Source: Crocinitomicaceae bacterium (GTDB lineage Bacteria; Bacteroidota; Bacteroidia; Flavobacteriales_D; Crocinitomicaceae). Taken from it: a DNA stretch of 11,920 nt. The translations under genes and the position numbers were made by a program. The stretch covers positions 3,809 through 15,728 of the forward strand of contig WTIB01000212.1 of NCBI GenBank assembly GCA_011522905.1, read 5' to 3'. The notes beneath the pieces were generated by a model. The model was not told where the DNA came from. It worked only from the letters and a program-made list of their open reading frames with translations, and searched no databases. Position 1 is the first letter of the stretch. Each line of letters opens with the position of its first letter. Positions 1 to 7,532 of this stretch are shown here, piece after piece.

Positions 1-482
1 TTATAGGCTTTCAAACCACAATTAAAATCATGTAAATAAATTCCTGTTACTCTACGCGCAGTCCAGTTGTACAATTTAGTTGGAATTGTTTTGGATAAAG
101 GATCATGACGTTTCTTTTTCCATCCAGAAACCAAGTCAAAATCTTTTTTGACAATCATTTCATACAACTCAGGGATTTCTTCAGGAGAATCTTGTAAATC
201 AGCATCCATGGTAATTACGACATCGCCCTCGCACAATTCAAAACCTTTTTGAAGTGCTGCAGATTTTCCATAATTTCTTTGGAATTTTATTCCCCTTACC
301 TCCTTGTGCTTTTTTTGTAAATCCTCAATAATCGACCAAGATTTATCCTTACTCCCATCATCAACAAAAATCACCTCAAAGGTGAAGTGTTCATTTAAAA
401 CTTTAGATATCCAAGCATATAATTCAGCTAATGATTCTTCTTCATTAAGCAAGGGGATAACTATGGATATTTGCTTCGACAT
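1..482 (-). CDS. Family 2 glycosyltransferase, partial (N-terminal 160 residues)
   Basis: The ATG is at 482-480 on the minus strand, and the frame stays open to the left edge, so the C-terminus lies outside the window. The protein opens with MSKQISIVIPLLNEEESL, the first beta strand of a GT-A fold. It has VDDGSKDKS at residues 40-48 (nucleotide-sugar binding), NYGKSAALQKGF at 70-81, and DADLQD at 93-98, which holds the DxD-like metal site. The visible part ends in NCGLKAY. This series is typical of dolichol-phosphate-mannose-synthase-like (DPM1/GtrB-type) GT2 enzymes, which move a sugar from a nucleotide donor to polyprenyl phosphate at the inner membrane. Whether the missing part carries membrane helices cannot be seen, so substrate and acceptor are unknown. 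It lies 50 bases downstream of the choice-of-anchor B gene in the same direction. I am sure of the family but not of the specificity. Confidence 0.93.
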   Translation of the reverse strand, partial: MSKQISIVIPLLNEEESLAELYAWISKVLNEHFTFEVIFVDDGSKDKSWSIIEDLQKKHKEVRGIKFQRNYGKSAALQKGFELCEGDVVITMDADLQDSPEEIPELYEMIVKKDFDLVSGWKKKRHDPLSKTIPTKLYNWTARRVTGIYLHDFNCGLKAY

Positions 483-532
483 ACGGAATCAAAATTAAGG
501 AATTCTTTAAAAGAACCTTTAAGGAAATGGGC

Positions 533-2857
533 TTATTGTTTGATAATTTTCTTTTGTATGCCATCAATGAGGACAAAATAAAATCCATTAGATAAATCAG
601 CTAACTCAATTAAATGACTTTCACTTTGAATAACTCCTTTTACTAAAACTCTACCACTTGAAGAAATCAACTTGAAATTTGAACCCAATTTTGCTCCTTT
701 AATAATTGCACTCTCATTCACAGGATTTGGATAAACACTGAATGAATTCATGGTTGATTCCTCAATTCCCAGATTATCTATTACTCTAAAATAATCAAAA
801 GCTGCCTCGGTAATATTAACGTTTGGCTCTAAATCAGAAACAAAAATCTTAAAGGTCATTGAATTGGTTATTGTTAATGAACTTTGGGCTATAGTATATG
901 AATATTGATTGAAATCCATCGGATCACCTTGAGGAGGAATAATCTGTCCAAATATTTCATTCTCGGCACCATTACTGATCATAAAGCTGAGTGTATCATC
1001 AATATTATTTGGTCCATGATTGCAAAAGAATGCATATTCAAATTCAAAAGAAGGATTGGCATATTGGGTCAAATCCATAGGGGGCGAGGTCAAAACTGTA
1101 ATACCATTATCTACATCATCATAATCTGGGTCTATATTATCCCTATTACCCGTAACATATGCTTTTGGACCACAATCATTATCTGAATCATAACCCATAA
1201 CTGTATTTGTTGTTGGATTTGGAATACCTCTTTCCCATTCTCCCGTTTCAGCACTTCCAGAAACTGTCCATCCAAAATCAAAAGTGAAGTCATCATAATA
1301 CCCCGTCATTAAAGTTATGTTAATCACATCGGTTGAAGGATTAATTACCTGTTCTATACATTGGGTATAATAGCCCCATTTACCTACAGTTAATTCATAA
1401 TTTTCTTGATAAAATAGACTAAAATCTTCTTCCCCTATACCATTAGTTACACCTTCATAATTAATCAAAGGATGACTTAGTAATATTTCGGCATCGGATA
1501 TAGGATTTCCAAAATCATCAATTACGTTAATTGTAACATCAAATTGTTCAATTGGAACCAATTGTACATCTTGGATGGTAATAACGCCTTGATTAAGATT
1601 TACAGTTATGGTTTGTGGAAAATATCCCACCTTTGAATAGGTCACATCGTAAGTTCCTTCGACTGCAGTACCCGTGGCATAAAAACCAATTGAACTGGTG
1701 TTTTCAATCTGATCATTGGATTCTATTTGAACGGAAACATTGAGGAGAGGTAAAGATGTAGACTGGTCAGTCACTGTGCCTTCTAAATAGGAGGCTTTTG
1801 CATAAGTTGGACTCAAGATAAATAAACCTTCTGTCATATCTGCCGCTATTATAATTCCGGAATTCAAATACGGATAAACACCCCAAGAACCATCATATGT
1901 TGGAGTCTGACCCGGGTAAGTATCATAGGCTGCAACCTCAATTAGATTATAGGGGAAAGTAGCATCGTGAATGGTAATTCCATCCACGTAATAGCTGGTA
2001 ACTAAATAATCATTCAATACGAATGTGTTATGGGGTATGACATTGGCCCCAGGAGAACTTTGGACACGATCAAGTTCTATAATATTTGTAGGATCGGAAA
2101 TGTCGTAGGAGGTTACATACGAATCTGGTAATTCATCTGTAGTATAAACTACTCCACCATCATCCGATGGCCAAATGTTGTGAGTGAAGGCATTTGATGT
2201 AATTTTAGTTCCAAGTAGAAGAGGGTTGGATTTGTTACTTACATCGACCAAACTTAAAAAACCGTCATAAACATGTGCAAGATAAAGTGTATCATTTCGG
2301 GCATAACCATCATGAACATACCAGTTATCGAAAATACCTACCTGAACAGGATTCATCGGTGTCGTATTCACGTCATAAATAATAGCTCCGCCTTCTCCAT
2401 AATTGGCACCAAAAACATATAAATAACCGGATTCATCCACAAAACAATTGTGAGCAGATTCCCAGGTTATTCCACCATTCCCCATGAAAATAGTACTTGT
2501 CAGAACTGCACTTCCAGGTAGAGGGGAAAGGTCAATTATGGTCATCCCTTCTTCCGCCTCTGTAGTCACATAAGCATAATCTCCATGAACCTTTGGATCT
2601 CGCCATACACTTTCAAGTCCTTCAAGCCAATATATTTCCTGAGGATTTAAGGGATCTGTGACATCAACTATGGAGGTCCCTTTTGTAGTTCCTACAATGG
2701 CATATTCGTTGCCATCTTCATCTTCATATCCCCATATATCATTCAAATTGGCATCGTGTAGAGCTTGATAATCAATGTTTGATACAAAGTTCAACTCCGC
2801 TTGAGTATAAGCAAAATAGGATAGGAAGACTAATATTGTAAATAAGGTAGTTTTCAT
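533..2857 (-). CDS. Secreted choice-of-anchor B family protein (LVIVD beta-propeller) with T9SS type A sorting domain
   Basis: This is a 774-residue exported protein. Residues 1-20 form a signal peptide with likely cleavage after YTQA. Residues 25-350 are repeated beta-propeller blades such as GTSIVDVTDPLNP, GFLSLVDVSNKSNP and YVTSYDISDPTNI. They end in SWGVYPYLNSGIIIAAD, a hallmark of the choice-of-anchor B family, which contains LVIVD repeats. Residues 357-435 and 438-516 look like two carboxypeptidase-regulatory-like beta-sandwiches (GTVTDQSTSLPLLNVSV, then VIDDFGNPISDAEILLSHP). Residues 520-695 resemble the MAM/choice-of-anchor J jelly roll (GEWERGIPNPTTN, then a strand pair ending in FDYFRVID). 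Residues 705-774 are a T9SS type A domain, starting SFSVYPNPVNES and ending FYFVLIDGIQKKIIKQ. By family knowledge it should cross the outer membrane through T9SS and stay surface-attached or be released. No catalytic motif is visible, so a binding or structural role is inferred. It is transcribed away from acs. Confidence 0.92.
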   Translation of the reverse strand: MKTTLFTILVFLSYFAYTQAELNFVSNIDYQALHDANLNDIWGYEDEDGNEYAIVGTTKGTSIVDVTDPLNPQEIYWLEGLESVWRDPKVHGDYAYVTTEAEEGMTIIDLSPLPGSAVLTSTIFMGNGGITWESAHNCFVDESGYLYVFGANYGEGGAIIYDVNTTPMNPVQVGIFDNWYVHDGYARNDTLYLAHVYDGFLSLVDVSNKSNPLLLGTKITSNAFTHNIWPSDDGGVVYTTDELPDSYVTSYDISDPTNIIELDRVQSSPGANVIPHNTFVLNDYLVTSYYVDGITIHDATFPYNLIEVAAYDTYPGQTPTYDGSWGVYPYLNSGIIIAADMTEGLFILSPTYAKASYLEGTVTDQSTSLPLLNVSVQIESNDQIENTSSIGFYATGTAVEGTYDVTYSKVGYFPQTITVNLNQGVITIQDVQLVPIEQFDVTINVIDDFGNPISDAEILLSHPLINYEGVTNGIGEEDFSLFYQENYELTVGKWGYYTQCIEQVINPSTDVINITLMTGYYDDFTFDFGWTVSGSAETGEWERGIPNPTTNTVMGYDSDNDCGPKAYVTGNRDNIDPDYDDVDNGITVLTSPPMDLTQYANPSFEFEYAFFCNHGPNNIDDTLSFMISNGAENEIFGQIIPPQGDPMDFNQYSYTIAQSSLTITNSMTFKIFVSDLEPNVNITEAAFDYFRVIDNLGIEESTMNSFSVYPNPVNESAIIKGAKLGSNFKLISSSGRVLVKGVIQSESHLIELADLSNGFYFVLIDGIQKKIIKQ

Positions 2858-3006
2858 GGAATTAGTTATTGTTTAGATGACGTTCATGGAGAGTAAAAGT
2901 TGTTCACAAGAAAAAACAAAATGAATTTTAAAATTCACATAACGTAAATTTAGAGAAATTTAATGAAACTCTTTACTTTTATGAATACCAGTAAAACAAG
3001 ATTACA
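2858..3006. promoter_or_regulatory. Divergent intergenic region for the choice-of-anchor B gene and the acs operon
   Basis: These 149 bases separate two divergent start codons, so promoters for both directions should lie here. No perfect Bacteroidota -7 box (TAnnTTTG) was found on either strand. Near matches on the plus strand are TAAATTTA at 2945-2952 and TACTTTTA at 2974-2981, each one base off and without a convincing -33 TTG at the right distance. No Shine-Dalgarno-like sequence precedes either ATG, as expected for this phylum. The region contains the palindrome at 2922-2937, listed separately. Its role as a promoter region is inferred from gene layout alone. Confidence 0.5.
2922..2937. 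repeat. 16-base perfect palindrome, possible operator
   Basis: The sequence TGAATTTTAAAATTCA reads the same on both strands, and symmetry breaks at the next pair outward. It sits near the middle of the divergent intergenic region, 65 bases upstream of the choice-of-anchor B start and 70 bases upstream of acs. A dimeric regulator could bind here and act on both genes. It consists mostly of A and T in an AT-rich genome, so chance is a real alternative. Confidence 0.3.
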
Positions 3007-4902
3007 ATGAGCTATCATATACGAACGAAAGAAGATTACGATAAAAATTATTTACACTCTGTTGAACGGAAAAACCAATTTTGGGAAGAAATAGCTAAGG
3101 AATTTACGTGGTTTCAACCTTGGAAAAAGCTTATGGATTGTAATATGAGAGAGGCAAAATTCAATTGGTTTCAGGGTGCAAAGACAAATATTTCATTTAA
3201 TTGTATTGATCGACATTTAAATAGTATCGGAGATCAAACTGCCATTATATTTGAGCCCAATTTACCCAGTGAAAAGGCCATTCATATATCTTACAATGAA
3301 TTACATCAAAAAGTTTGTAAAATGGCGAATCTCCTTATTGACATGGGGATAGGTAAAGGGGATCGAGTTGCATTGTATTTGCCTATGATTCCGGAATTGG
3401 CAGTGAGTGTATTGGCATGTGCCCGAATTGGAGCGATTCATTCTGTAATCTTTGCAGGTTTTTCATCAGGAGCCCTTGCGGCTCGTATTAATGATGCCAG
3501 TTGTAAAATGGTCATAACTGCGGATGGGAGCTTTCGAGGGAATAAAACCATTGATTTAAAAGGTATTGTTGACGAGGCTTTATTGGAATGTCCTTGTGTA
3601 GAGAGTGTTTTGGTTGCTGAAAGAACAATGACACAGGTCAGAATGAAAAACAATAGAGATTTCTTTTTGGCCCCCTTATTGGAAAAAGCTTCAACTAACC
3701 ATGAAGCTGTGAAAATGGATGCGGAGGACCCTTTATTTATATTGTATACATCTGGGTCAACCGGAAAGCCAAAAGGAATGGTTCATAGCACTGCCGGTTA
3801 TATGGTATATACTGCATATACATTTAACAATGTTTTTGCATATGAAAAAAACGATATTTATTGGTGCACTGCCGACATAGGCTGGATCACAGGTCACTCC
3901 TATATAGTTTATGGCCCCCTTCTAAATGGTGCTACAACAATAATGTTTGAGGGGGTTCCCTCCTACCCAAACCCCGGAAGATTTTGGGAAATTGTTGAAA
4001 AATTTAAAGTCAATCAATTTTATACTGCTCCTACAGCAATTCGTTCTTTAGCAAAGGAATCCATAGATTATGTAAATAAATATGACCTTTCCAGTTTAAA
4101 GGTAATTGGTACCGTAGGTGAGCCCATCAATGAAGAGGCTTGGCAATGGTATCATAAAAATATAGGCAAAGAAAAATGTCCGATTGTGGATACATGGTGG
4201 CAAACAGAAACGGGAGGAATATTGATCTCACCTTTACCTCATATTTCACCACAAATACCAACATTTGCAACAAATCCATTACCAGGAATCGAACCTGTCT
4301 TGATGGATGAAAATGGTCTTGAATTGAATGAAAACAATACAGTTGGTAAGTTATGTATTAAGGAACCTTGGCCTTCCATTGCAAGAACCATCTGGGGAGA
4401 CCACAAAAGATATATAGAAACCTATTTTTCTGCATTTCCAGGATATTACTTCACAGGTGATGGTGCCAAACGAAATGATAATGGAATGTATAGGATTACA
4501 GGACGTGTAGATGACGTAATCATTGTATCGGGGCATAACTTAGGTACAGCACCTATCGAGGATGCCATTAATGAACACCCTAATGTAGCTGAGTCAGCAA
4601 TAGTTGGGTTTCCTCATGATATTAAAGGAAATGCCTTATATGGTTTTGTTACCTTAAAAGAAGGTGCAGAAAAAGCAGTGCAACTCGAATCTGAAATCAA
4701 TGCCTTGATATCAGAAAAAATTGGTCCAATCGCAAAGCTTGACCGCATTCAATTTACATCAGGACTACCAAAAACAAGGTCTGGTAAAATTATGCGTCGA
4801 ATATTACGAAAGATTGCTGAAGGTGATTTTTCGAATTTCGGAGATATCAGCACTTTGCTAAACCCCGAAGTTGTCGAAGAAATCAAAAACGGTAAAAAAT
4901 AA
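3007..4902 (+). CDS. acs: Acetate-CoA ligase (acetyl-CoA synthetase), AMP-forming
   Basis: This 631-residue cytoplasmic enzyme converts acetate, ATP and CoA to acetyl-CoA, AMP and pyrophosphate, feeding acetate into central metabolism. The length is close to the roughly 650 usual for Acs. Visible motifs are the P-loop-like YTSGSTGKPKG at 247-257, DIYWCTADIGWITGHSY before the acetate pocket, TWWQTETGG at 396-404 (W398 is the tryptophan that limits the pocket to small acids), TGD at 483-485, GRVDD at 499-503, and PKTRSGK at 588-594. K594 is the adenylation lysine that is acetylated in other Acs enzymes. Against the Salmonella enzyme, as I recall it, R526 is N511 (SGHNLGTAP) and the CoA-binding R584 is S569. 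I believe both are usual in Bacteroidota Acs. It is the first gene of a four-gene run. The ATG at 3007 gives the normal N-terminus. Confidence 0.96.
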   Translation: MSYHIRTKEDYDKNYLHSVERKNQFWEEIAKEFTWFQPWKKLMDCNMREAKFNWFQGAKTNISFNCIDRHLNSIGDQTAIIFEPNLPSEKAIHISYNELHQKVCKMANLLIDMGIGKGDRVALYLPMIPELAVSVLACARIGAIHSVIFAGFSSGALAARINDASCKMVITADGSFRGNKTIDLKGIVDEALLECPCVESVLVAERTMTQVRMKNNRDFFLAPLLEKASTNHEAVKMDAEDPLFILYTSGSTGKPKGMVHSTAGYMVYTAYTFNNVFAYEKNDIYWCTADIGWITGHSYIVYGPLLNGATTIMFEGVPSYPNPGRFWEIVEKFKVNQFYTAPTAIRSLAKESIDYVNKYDLSSLKVIGTVGEPINEEAWQWYHKNIGKEKCPIVDTWWQTETGGILISPLPHISPQIPTFATNPLPGIEPVLMDENGLELNENNTVGKLCIKEPWPSIARTIWGDHKRYIETYFSAFPGYYFTGDGAKRNDNGMYRITGRVDDVIIVSGHNLGTAPIEDAINEHPNVAESAIVGFPHDIKGNALYGFVTLKEGAEKAVQLESEINALISEKIGPIAKLDRIQFTSGLPKTRSGKIMRRILRKIAEGDFSNFGDISTLLNPEVVEEIKNGKK

Positions 4903-4903
4903 A

Positions 4904-5707
4904 ATGGCAATTGTACCCTCAGATTGGCTAAATGTGAATCGCATTTCTTGGAATCAAAGAACAAAGCTGCACATCAACTCAGATTTTTATGATGTTGAGC
5001 GTTTTAAAAAAGGTAAAGATTCGCTAAATGATATTGAACTTCAATTACTTGGAAATATTGATAAACAGAAAATTCTTCATCTACAATGTCATTTTGGAAT
5101 GGACACTTTAAGCTTGGAAAGACACGGTGCTTTTGCTACTGGAGTTGATTTCAGTGAGGATGCCATTTCATATGCCAATACCTTAAAAAAAGAGATGGGT
5201 CTATCCTCAGAATTTATTTGCTCAGACATATACGATCTTGATCTCACTGAAACCCACAAATTTGATATGGTTTTTTGTAGCTATGGCATTTGTGGATGGC
5301 TTCCGGATCTAAATAAGTGGGGTAAAATCATTTCAAAACACCTGCAAAAAGGTTCAACTTTTACAATTGTGGATTTCCACCCTGCAGTCTGGATGTTTGA
5401 TGACGATTTTAAAAATATCGGATATTCCTATTTCAATGAAAAACCATACATCGAAATAGAATCTGGTAGCTACGCATCGAGGAATGAAAATGAAGAAATT
5501 ACATCTGTTTGGTGGAATCATAGCTTATCGGAAATTATGCAAGGACTTTTAGATAATGATCTCGATTTAATGGCATTCAATGAATACGATTACTCACCCT
5601 ATAATTGTTTTAGACATACCATAGAAGTATCGGATCGAAAATTTAGAATAAAACATTTGGATAGTAAAATACCAATGGTATATTCAATGGTATTCAGAAA
5701 AAAATAA
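4904..5707 (+). CDS. Class I SAM-dependent methyltransferase
   Basis: This 267-residue cytoplasmic protein has a Rossmann-fold methyltransferase core. ILHLQCHFGMD at residues 57-67 is motif I for SAM binding, GVDFS at 80-84 holds the acidic residue (D82) expected to bind the ribose, and CSDIYDL at 106-112 is motif II. FDMVFCSYGICGWLPDL at 120-136 and IVDFHPAVWMFDDDF at 155-169 are later core strands. The N-terminus SWNQRTKLHINSDFYDV and the FHPAVWMFDDDF block mark a recognisable bacterial family whose substrate I do not know. I start it at the ATG at 4904, one base after the acs stop. An in-frame TTG at 4871 would add 11 lysine-rich residues, overlap acs by 32 bases and lie inside conserved acs sequence, so it is unlikely. 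Translation may be coupled to acs. Two bases separate it from the next gene. Confidence 0.88.
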   Translation: MAIVPSDWLNVNRISWNQRTKLHINSDFYDVERFKKGKDSLNDIELQLLGNIDKQKILHLQCHFGMDTLSLERHGAFATGVDFSEDAISYANTLKKEMGLSSEFICSDIYDLDLTETHKFDMVFCSYGICGWLPDLNKWGKIISKHLQKGSTFTIVDFHPAVWMFDDDFKNIGYSYFNEKPYIEIESGSYASRNENEEITSVWWNHSLSEIMQGLLDNDLDLMAFNEYDYSPYNCFRHTIEVSDRKFRIKHLDSKIPMVYSMVFRKK

Positions 5708-5709
5708 AC

Positions 5710-6678
5710 ATGGTTAAATTCGTTATTTCTTTGTTTCTTTTAATTCCACTTCTCGCATGTAAAGAAGATGCTGTAAAGAAAGGTAAAGACGTAGTGAAGC
5801 TCTCTAATGAAATACAAGTTTTAAACGAAACTTCCCTAGTTATATTGGGGACAACTCAAGACGCAGGCTCTCCTCAAATTGGCTGTAAAAAAGAATGTTG
5901 CACATCAATTAAAAATTCCGAAGATCGATTGGTTTGCGCCATAGGCATTGTTGATCCTCACAGCGACAAAAAATATCTTATAGATGCAACACCAGATATA
6001 GAAAGGCAAATCAACATTCTCAATCAGTACAGCAGTACAAAAGAAATTCCGGAGGATATATTCTTAACCCATGCCCATATTGGACATTATACAGGTTTGA
6101 TGTTTCTCGGCAAAGAAGGGGCCAATACTCAAGGAGTGAACGTACATGTCATGGATCGAATGAAAAGTTTTCTCGAAACAAATGGGCCTTGGAATCAACT
6201 TGTCAATAATGGCAACATTTCCTTGAAAAAAATAAACAATAAAGACACCCTTTATTTAAGTGAAAAATTAAAGCTCATACCCTTTCTCGTTCCGCATCGT
6301 GATGAATATTCAGAAACTGTAGGCTATAAAATTATTGGACCGAAACGTTCGGCAATATTTATTCCTGATATTGACAAATGGAATAGATGGAATAAGAATA
6401 TCGTTGAAGAAATTGCAATGGTAGACTTTGCTTTTATAGATGGGACTTTTTATGATGAAGAAGAAATAAATTATAGGGATATTTCCGAAATTCCCCATCC
6501 ATTTATTATTGAATCCATACAACTATTAAAAAAGTTATCGCCAAAAGAAAAAAACAAAGTTTATTTCATTCATCTCAATCACACGAATCCTGCCTTGGAT
6601 GAGGGAAGTAAAGCTTATCAAGCCATAATGGAAAGTGGCTTCCATGTGGCCAAATTGAATGAAGTTTTTCCACTATAA
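5710..6678 (+). CDS. PqqB-like metallo-beta-lactamase-fold hydrolase, predicted lipoprotein
   Basis: This 322-residue protein begins with a short hydrophobic stretch ending in the lipobox LLAC, so C17 should be lipidated and the mature protein anchored outside the cytoplasm. The next residues, KED, resemble the acidic export signal of surface lipoproteins in this phylum. The body resembles PqqB-type beta-lactamase-fold proteins: ILGTTQDAGSPQIGC, a cysteine cluster (C59, C63, C64), FLTHAHIGHYTGL with H121, H123 and H126, H196 in VPHRDE, D220 in FIPDID, and FIHLNHTNP with H288 and H291. The usual HxHxDH motif reads HAHIGH, so glycine replaces the second-metal aspartate. No other PQQ synthesis genes are visible in the window, so a role in PQQ synthesis is not supported. 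The reaction and substrate are unknown. It sits third in the operon, two bases from each neighbour. I am confident of the fold and less so of hydrolase activity. Confidence 0.85.
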   Translation: MVKFVISLFLLIPLLACKEDAVKKGKDVVKLSNEIQVLNETSLVILGTTQDAGSPQIGCKKECCTSIKNSEDRLVCAIGIVDPHSDKKYLIDATPDIERQINILNQYSSTKEIPEDIFLTHAHIGHYTGLMFLGKEGANTQGVNVHVMDRMKSFLETNGPWNQLVNNGNISLKKINNKDTLYLSEKLKLIPFLVPHRDEYSETVGYKIIGPKRSAIFIPDIDKWNRWNKNIVEEIAMVDFAFIDGTFYDEEEINYRDISEIPHPFIIESIQLLKKLSPKEKNKVYFIHLNHTNPALDEGSKAYQAIMESGFHVAKLNEVFPL

Positions 6679-6680
6679 GC

Positions 6681-7532
6681 ATGAAGTATATCCGGGATAT
6701 TCTTGAGTTAGAGCTTAAAGAGGAGGTAAACAAACTCCAAAGGTGTTCTGGCGGAAGCATTAATGATGTTATAGAATGTCAAACAAATAATTTTCATGTT
6801 GCTCTTAAAATAAATGAAGCAGAAAAGTTTCCTAAAATGTTTGATAAAGAGGCAGAAGGATTAAAACTTTTGTCATCGACTCCTTTTCGTATTCCGAAAA
6901 TATTGAAACAAGGCACTTTTCAAAAATGGAGCTATTTGATTCTAGAATTCATTAATGATAAAGGCTCTTCATATAGCGATAAAAAACTAGGTGAAAACTT
7001 GGCAAAAATGCATTCAATCACCTCAAATCATTTTGGTTTGGAGTCCGACAATTATATTGGTTCAATTCCTCAACAAAACAGCCTAAAAAAAAGCTGGTTG
7101 TCATTTTACATAGAAATGCGCCTTCAGCCCTTGGTGAAAATATGTTTTGATCAAAATAGACTAAATAAAGGTGACATTCGTTTATTTGAAAAACTGTATT
7201 TGGAACTTGATAAAATCATTCCAAAAGAAGTACCTGCGCTTTTACATGGAGACTTATGGCAAGGAAATATCATTAGTGACGAATATTCCGAGCCTACATT
7301 AATAGACCCTGCAGTATATTATGGCCATCGTGAAATGGATTTGTCAATGCTTCTTTTGTTTGGTTCGATTTCAGAACAAACCATTGAAACATATAATGAC
7401 ATTTTTCCATTGGAAAAAAATTGGAAAGAAAGAACAGATATTCACCAGCTATATCCACTCCTTGTGCATTTAAACTTATTTGGTGAATCTTATCTTAAGC
7501 CAATTCAAGGAATCGTTGGTAAATACACTTAA
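6681..7532 (+). CDS. Fructosamine kinase family protein
   Basis: This 283-residue cytoplasmic kinase belongs to the fructosamine/ketosamine-3-kinase family, whose members phosphorylate sugar adducts on lysines so that they break down, repairing glycated proteins. The length is normal for bacterial members. The nucleotide loop is GGSIND at residues 24-29, the ATP-binding lysine is K43 in VALKIN, and E57 in KEAEGL is the likely partner. LEFI follows as the hinge. The catalytic loop is HGDLWQGN at 189-196 with D191, and IDPAVYYGHREMD at 208-220 supplies metal-binding D209 and the family-specific GHRE. The C-terminal HLNLFGESYL is also typical. The glycine loop has serine (S26) where eukaryotic enzymes have a redox-sensitive cysteine. 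The substrate could be a ribulosamine or another ketosamine. It is last in the operon, and its stop codon overlaps that of the convergent gene. Confidence 0.92.
   Translation: MKYIRDILELELKEEVNKLQRCSGGSINDVIECQTNNFHVALKINEAEKFPKMFDKEAEGLKLLSSTPFRIPKILKQGTFQKWSYLILEFINDKGSSYSDKKLGENLAKMHSITSNHFGLESDNYIGSIPQQNSLKKSWLSFYIEMRLQPLVKICFDQNRLNKGDIRLFEKLYLELDKIIPKEVPALLHGDLWQGNIISDEYSEPTLIDPAVYYGHREMDLSMLLLFGSISEQTIETYNDIFPLEKNWKERTDIHQLYPLLVHLNLFGESYLKPIQGIVGKYT
7529..7532. other. Shared TTAA: overlapping stop codons of convergent genes
   Basis: The palindrome TTAA supplies TAA to both strands. The kinase gene ends at 7530-7532 and the PNGase F-like gene ends at 7531-7529. There is no intergenic space, so any terminator for either transcript must lie inside the opposing coding region. 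Confidence 0.95.

Noticed and set aside
497..519. Near-palindrome between the glycosyltransferase and choice-of-anchor B genes, considered as a terminator.
   Set aside because: The arms pair only with a two-base bulge and an almost absent loop, they are AT-rich, and no clean T run follows.
905..1186. Open frame of 93 codons on the plus strand.
   Set aside because: It lies antisense within the MAM-like region of the choice-of-anchor B gene and has low-complexity Ile-rich content, typical of a shadow frame.
3007..4902. Acs substitutions N511 and S569 as evidence of a new acyl specificity.
   Set aside because: The acetate-pocket tryptophan W398 is present, and as I recall these changes are normal in Bacteroidota acetate-CoA ligases.
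4871..4903. Longer methyltransferase reading starting 11 codons before the ATG at 4904.
   Set aside because: It starts at TTG and overlaps the conserved acs C-terminus. The ATG one base after the acs stop matches the 2-base spacing of the other operon genes.
5673..5693. Direct repeat of CAATGGTAT with a 12-base period.
   Set aside because: It lies within the methyltransferase coding end and reflects the repeated Pro/Ser-Met-Val codons. Two copies are not a meaningful array.
5710..6678. Annotation as pqqB of a PQQ synthesis operon.
   Set aside because: No pqqA, pqqC, pqqD or pqqE is visible nearby, the protein is a lipoprotein, and its histidine motif differs from that of PqqB.
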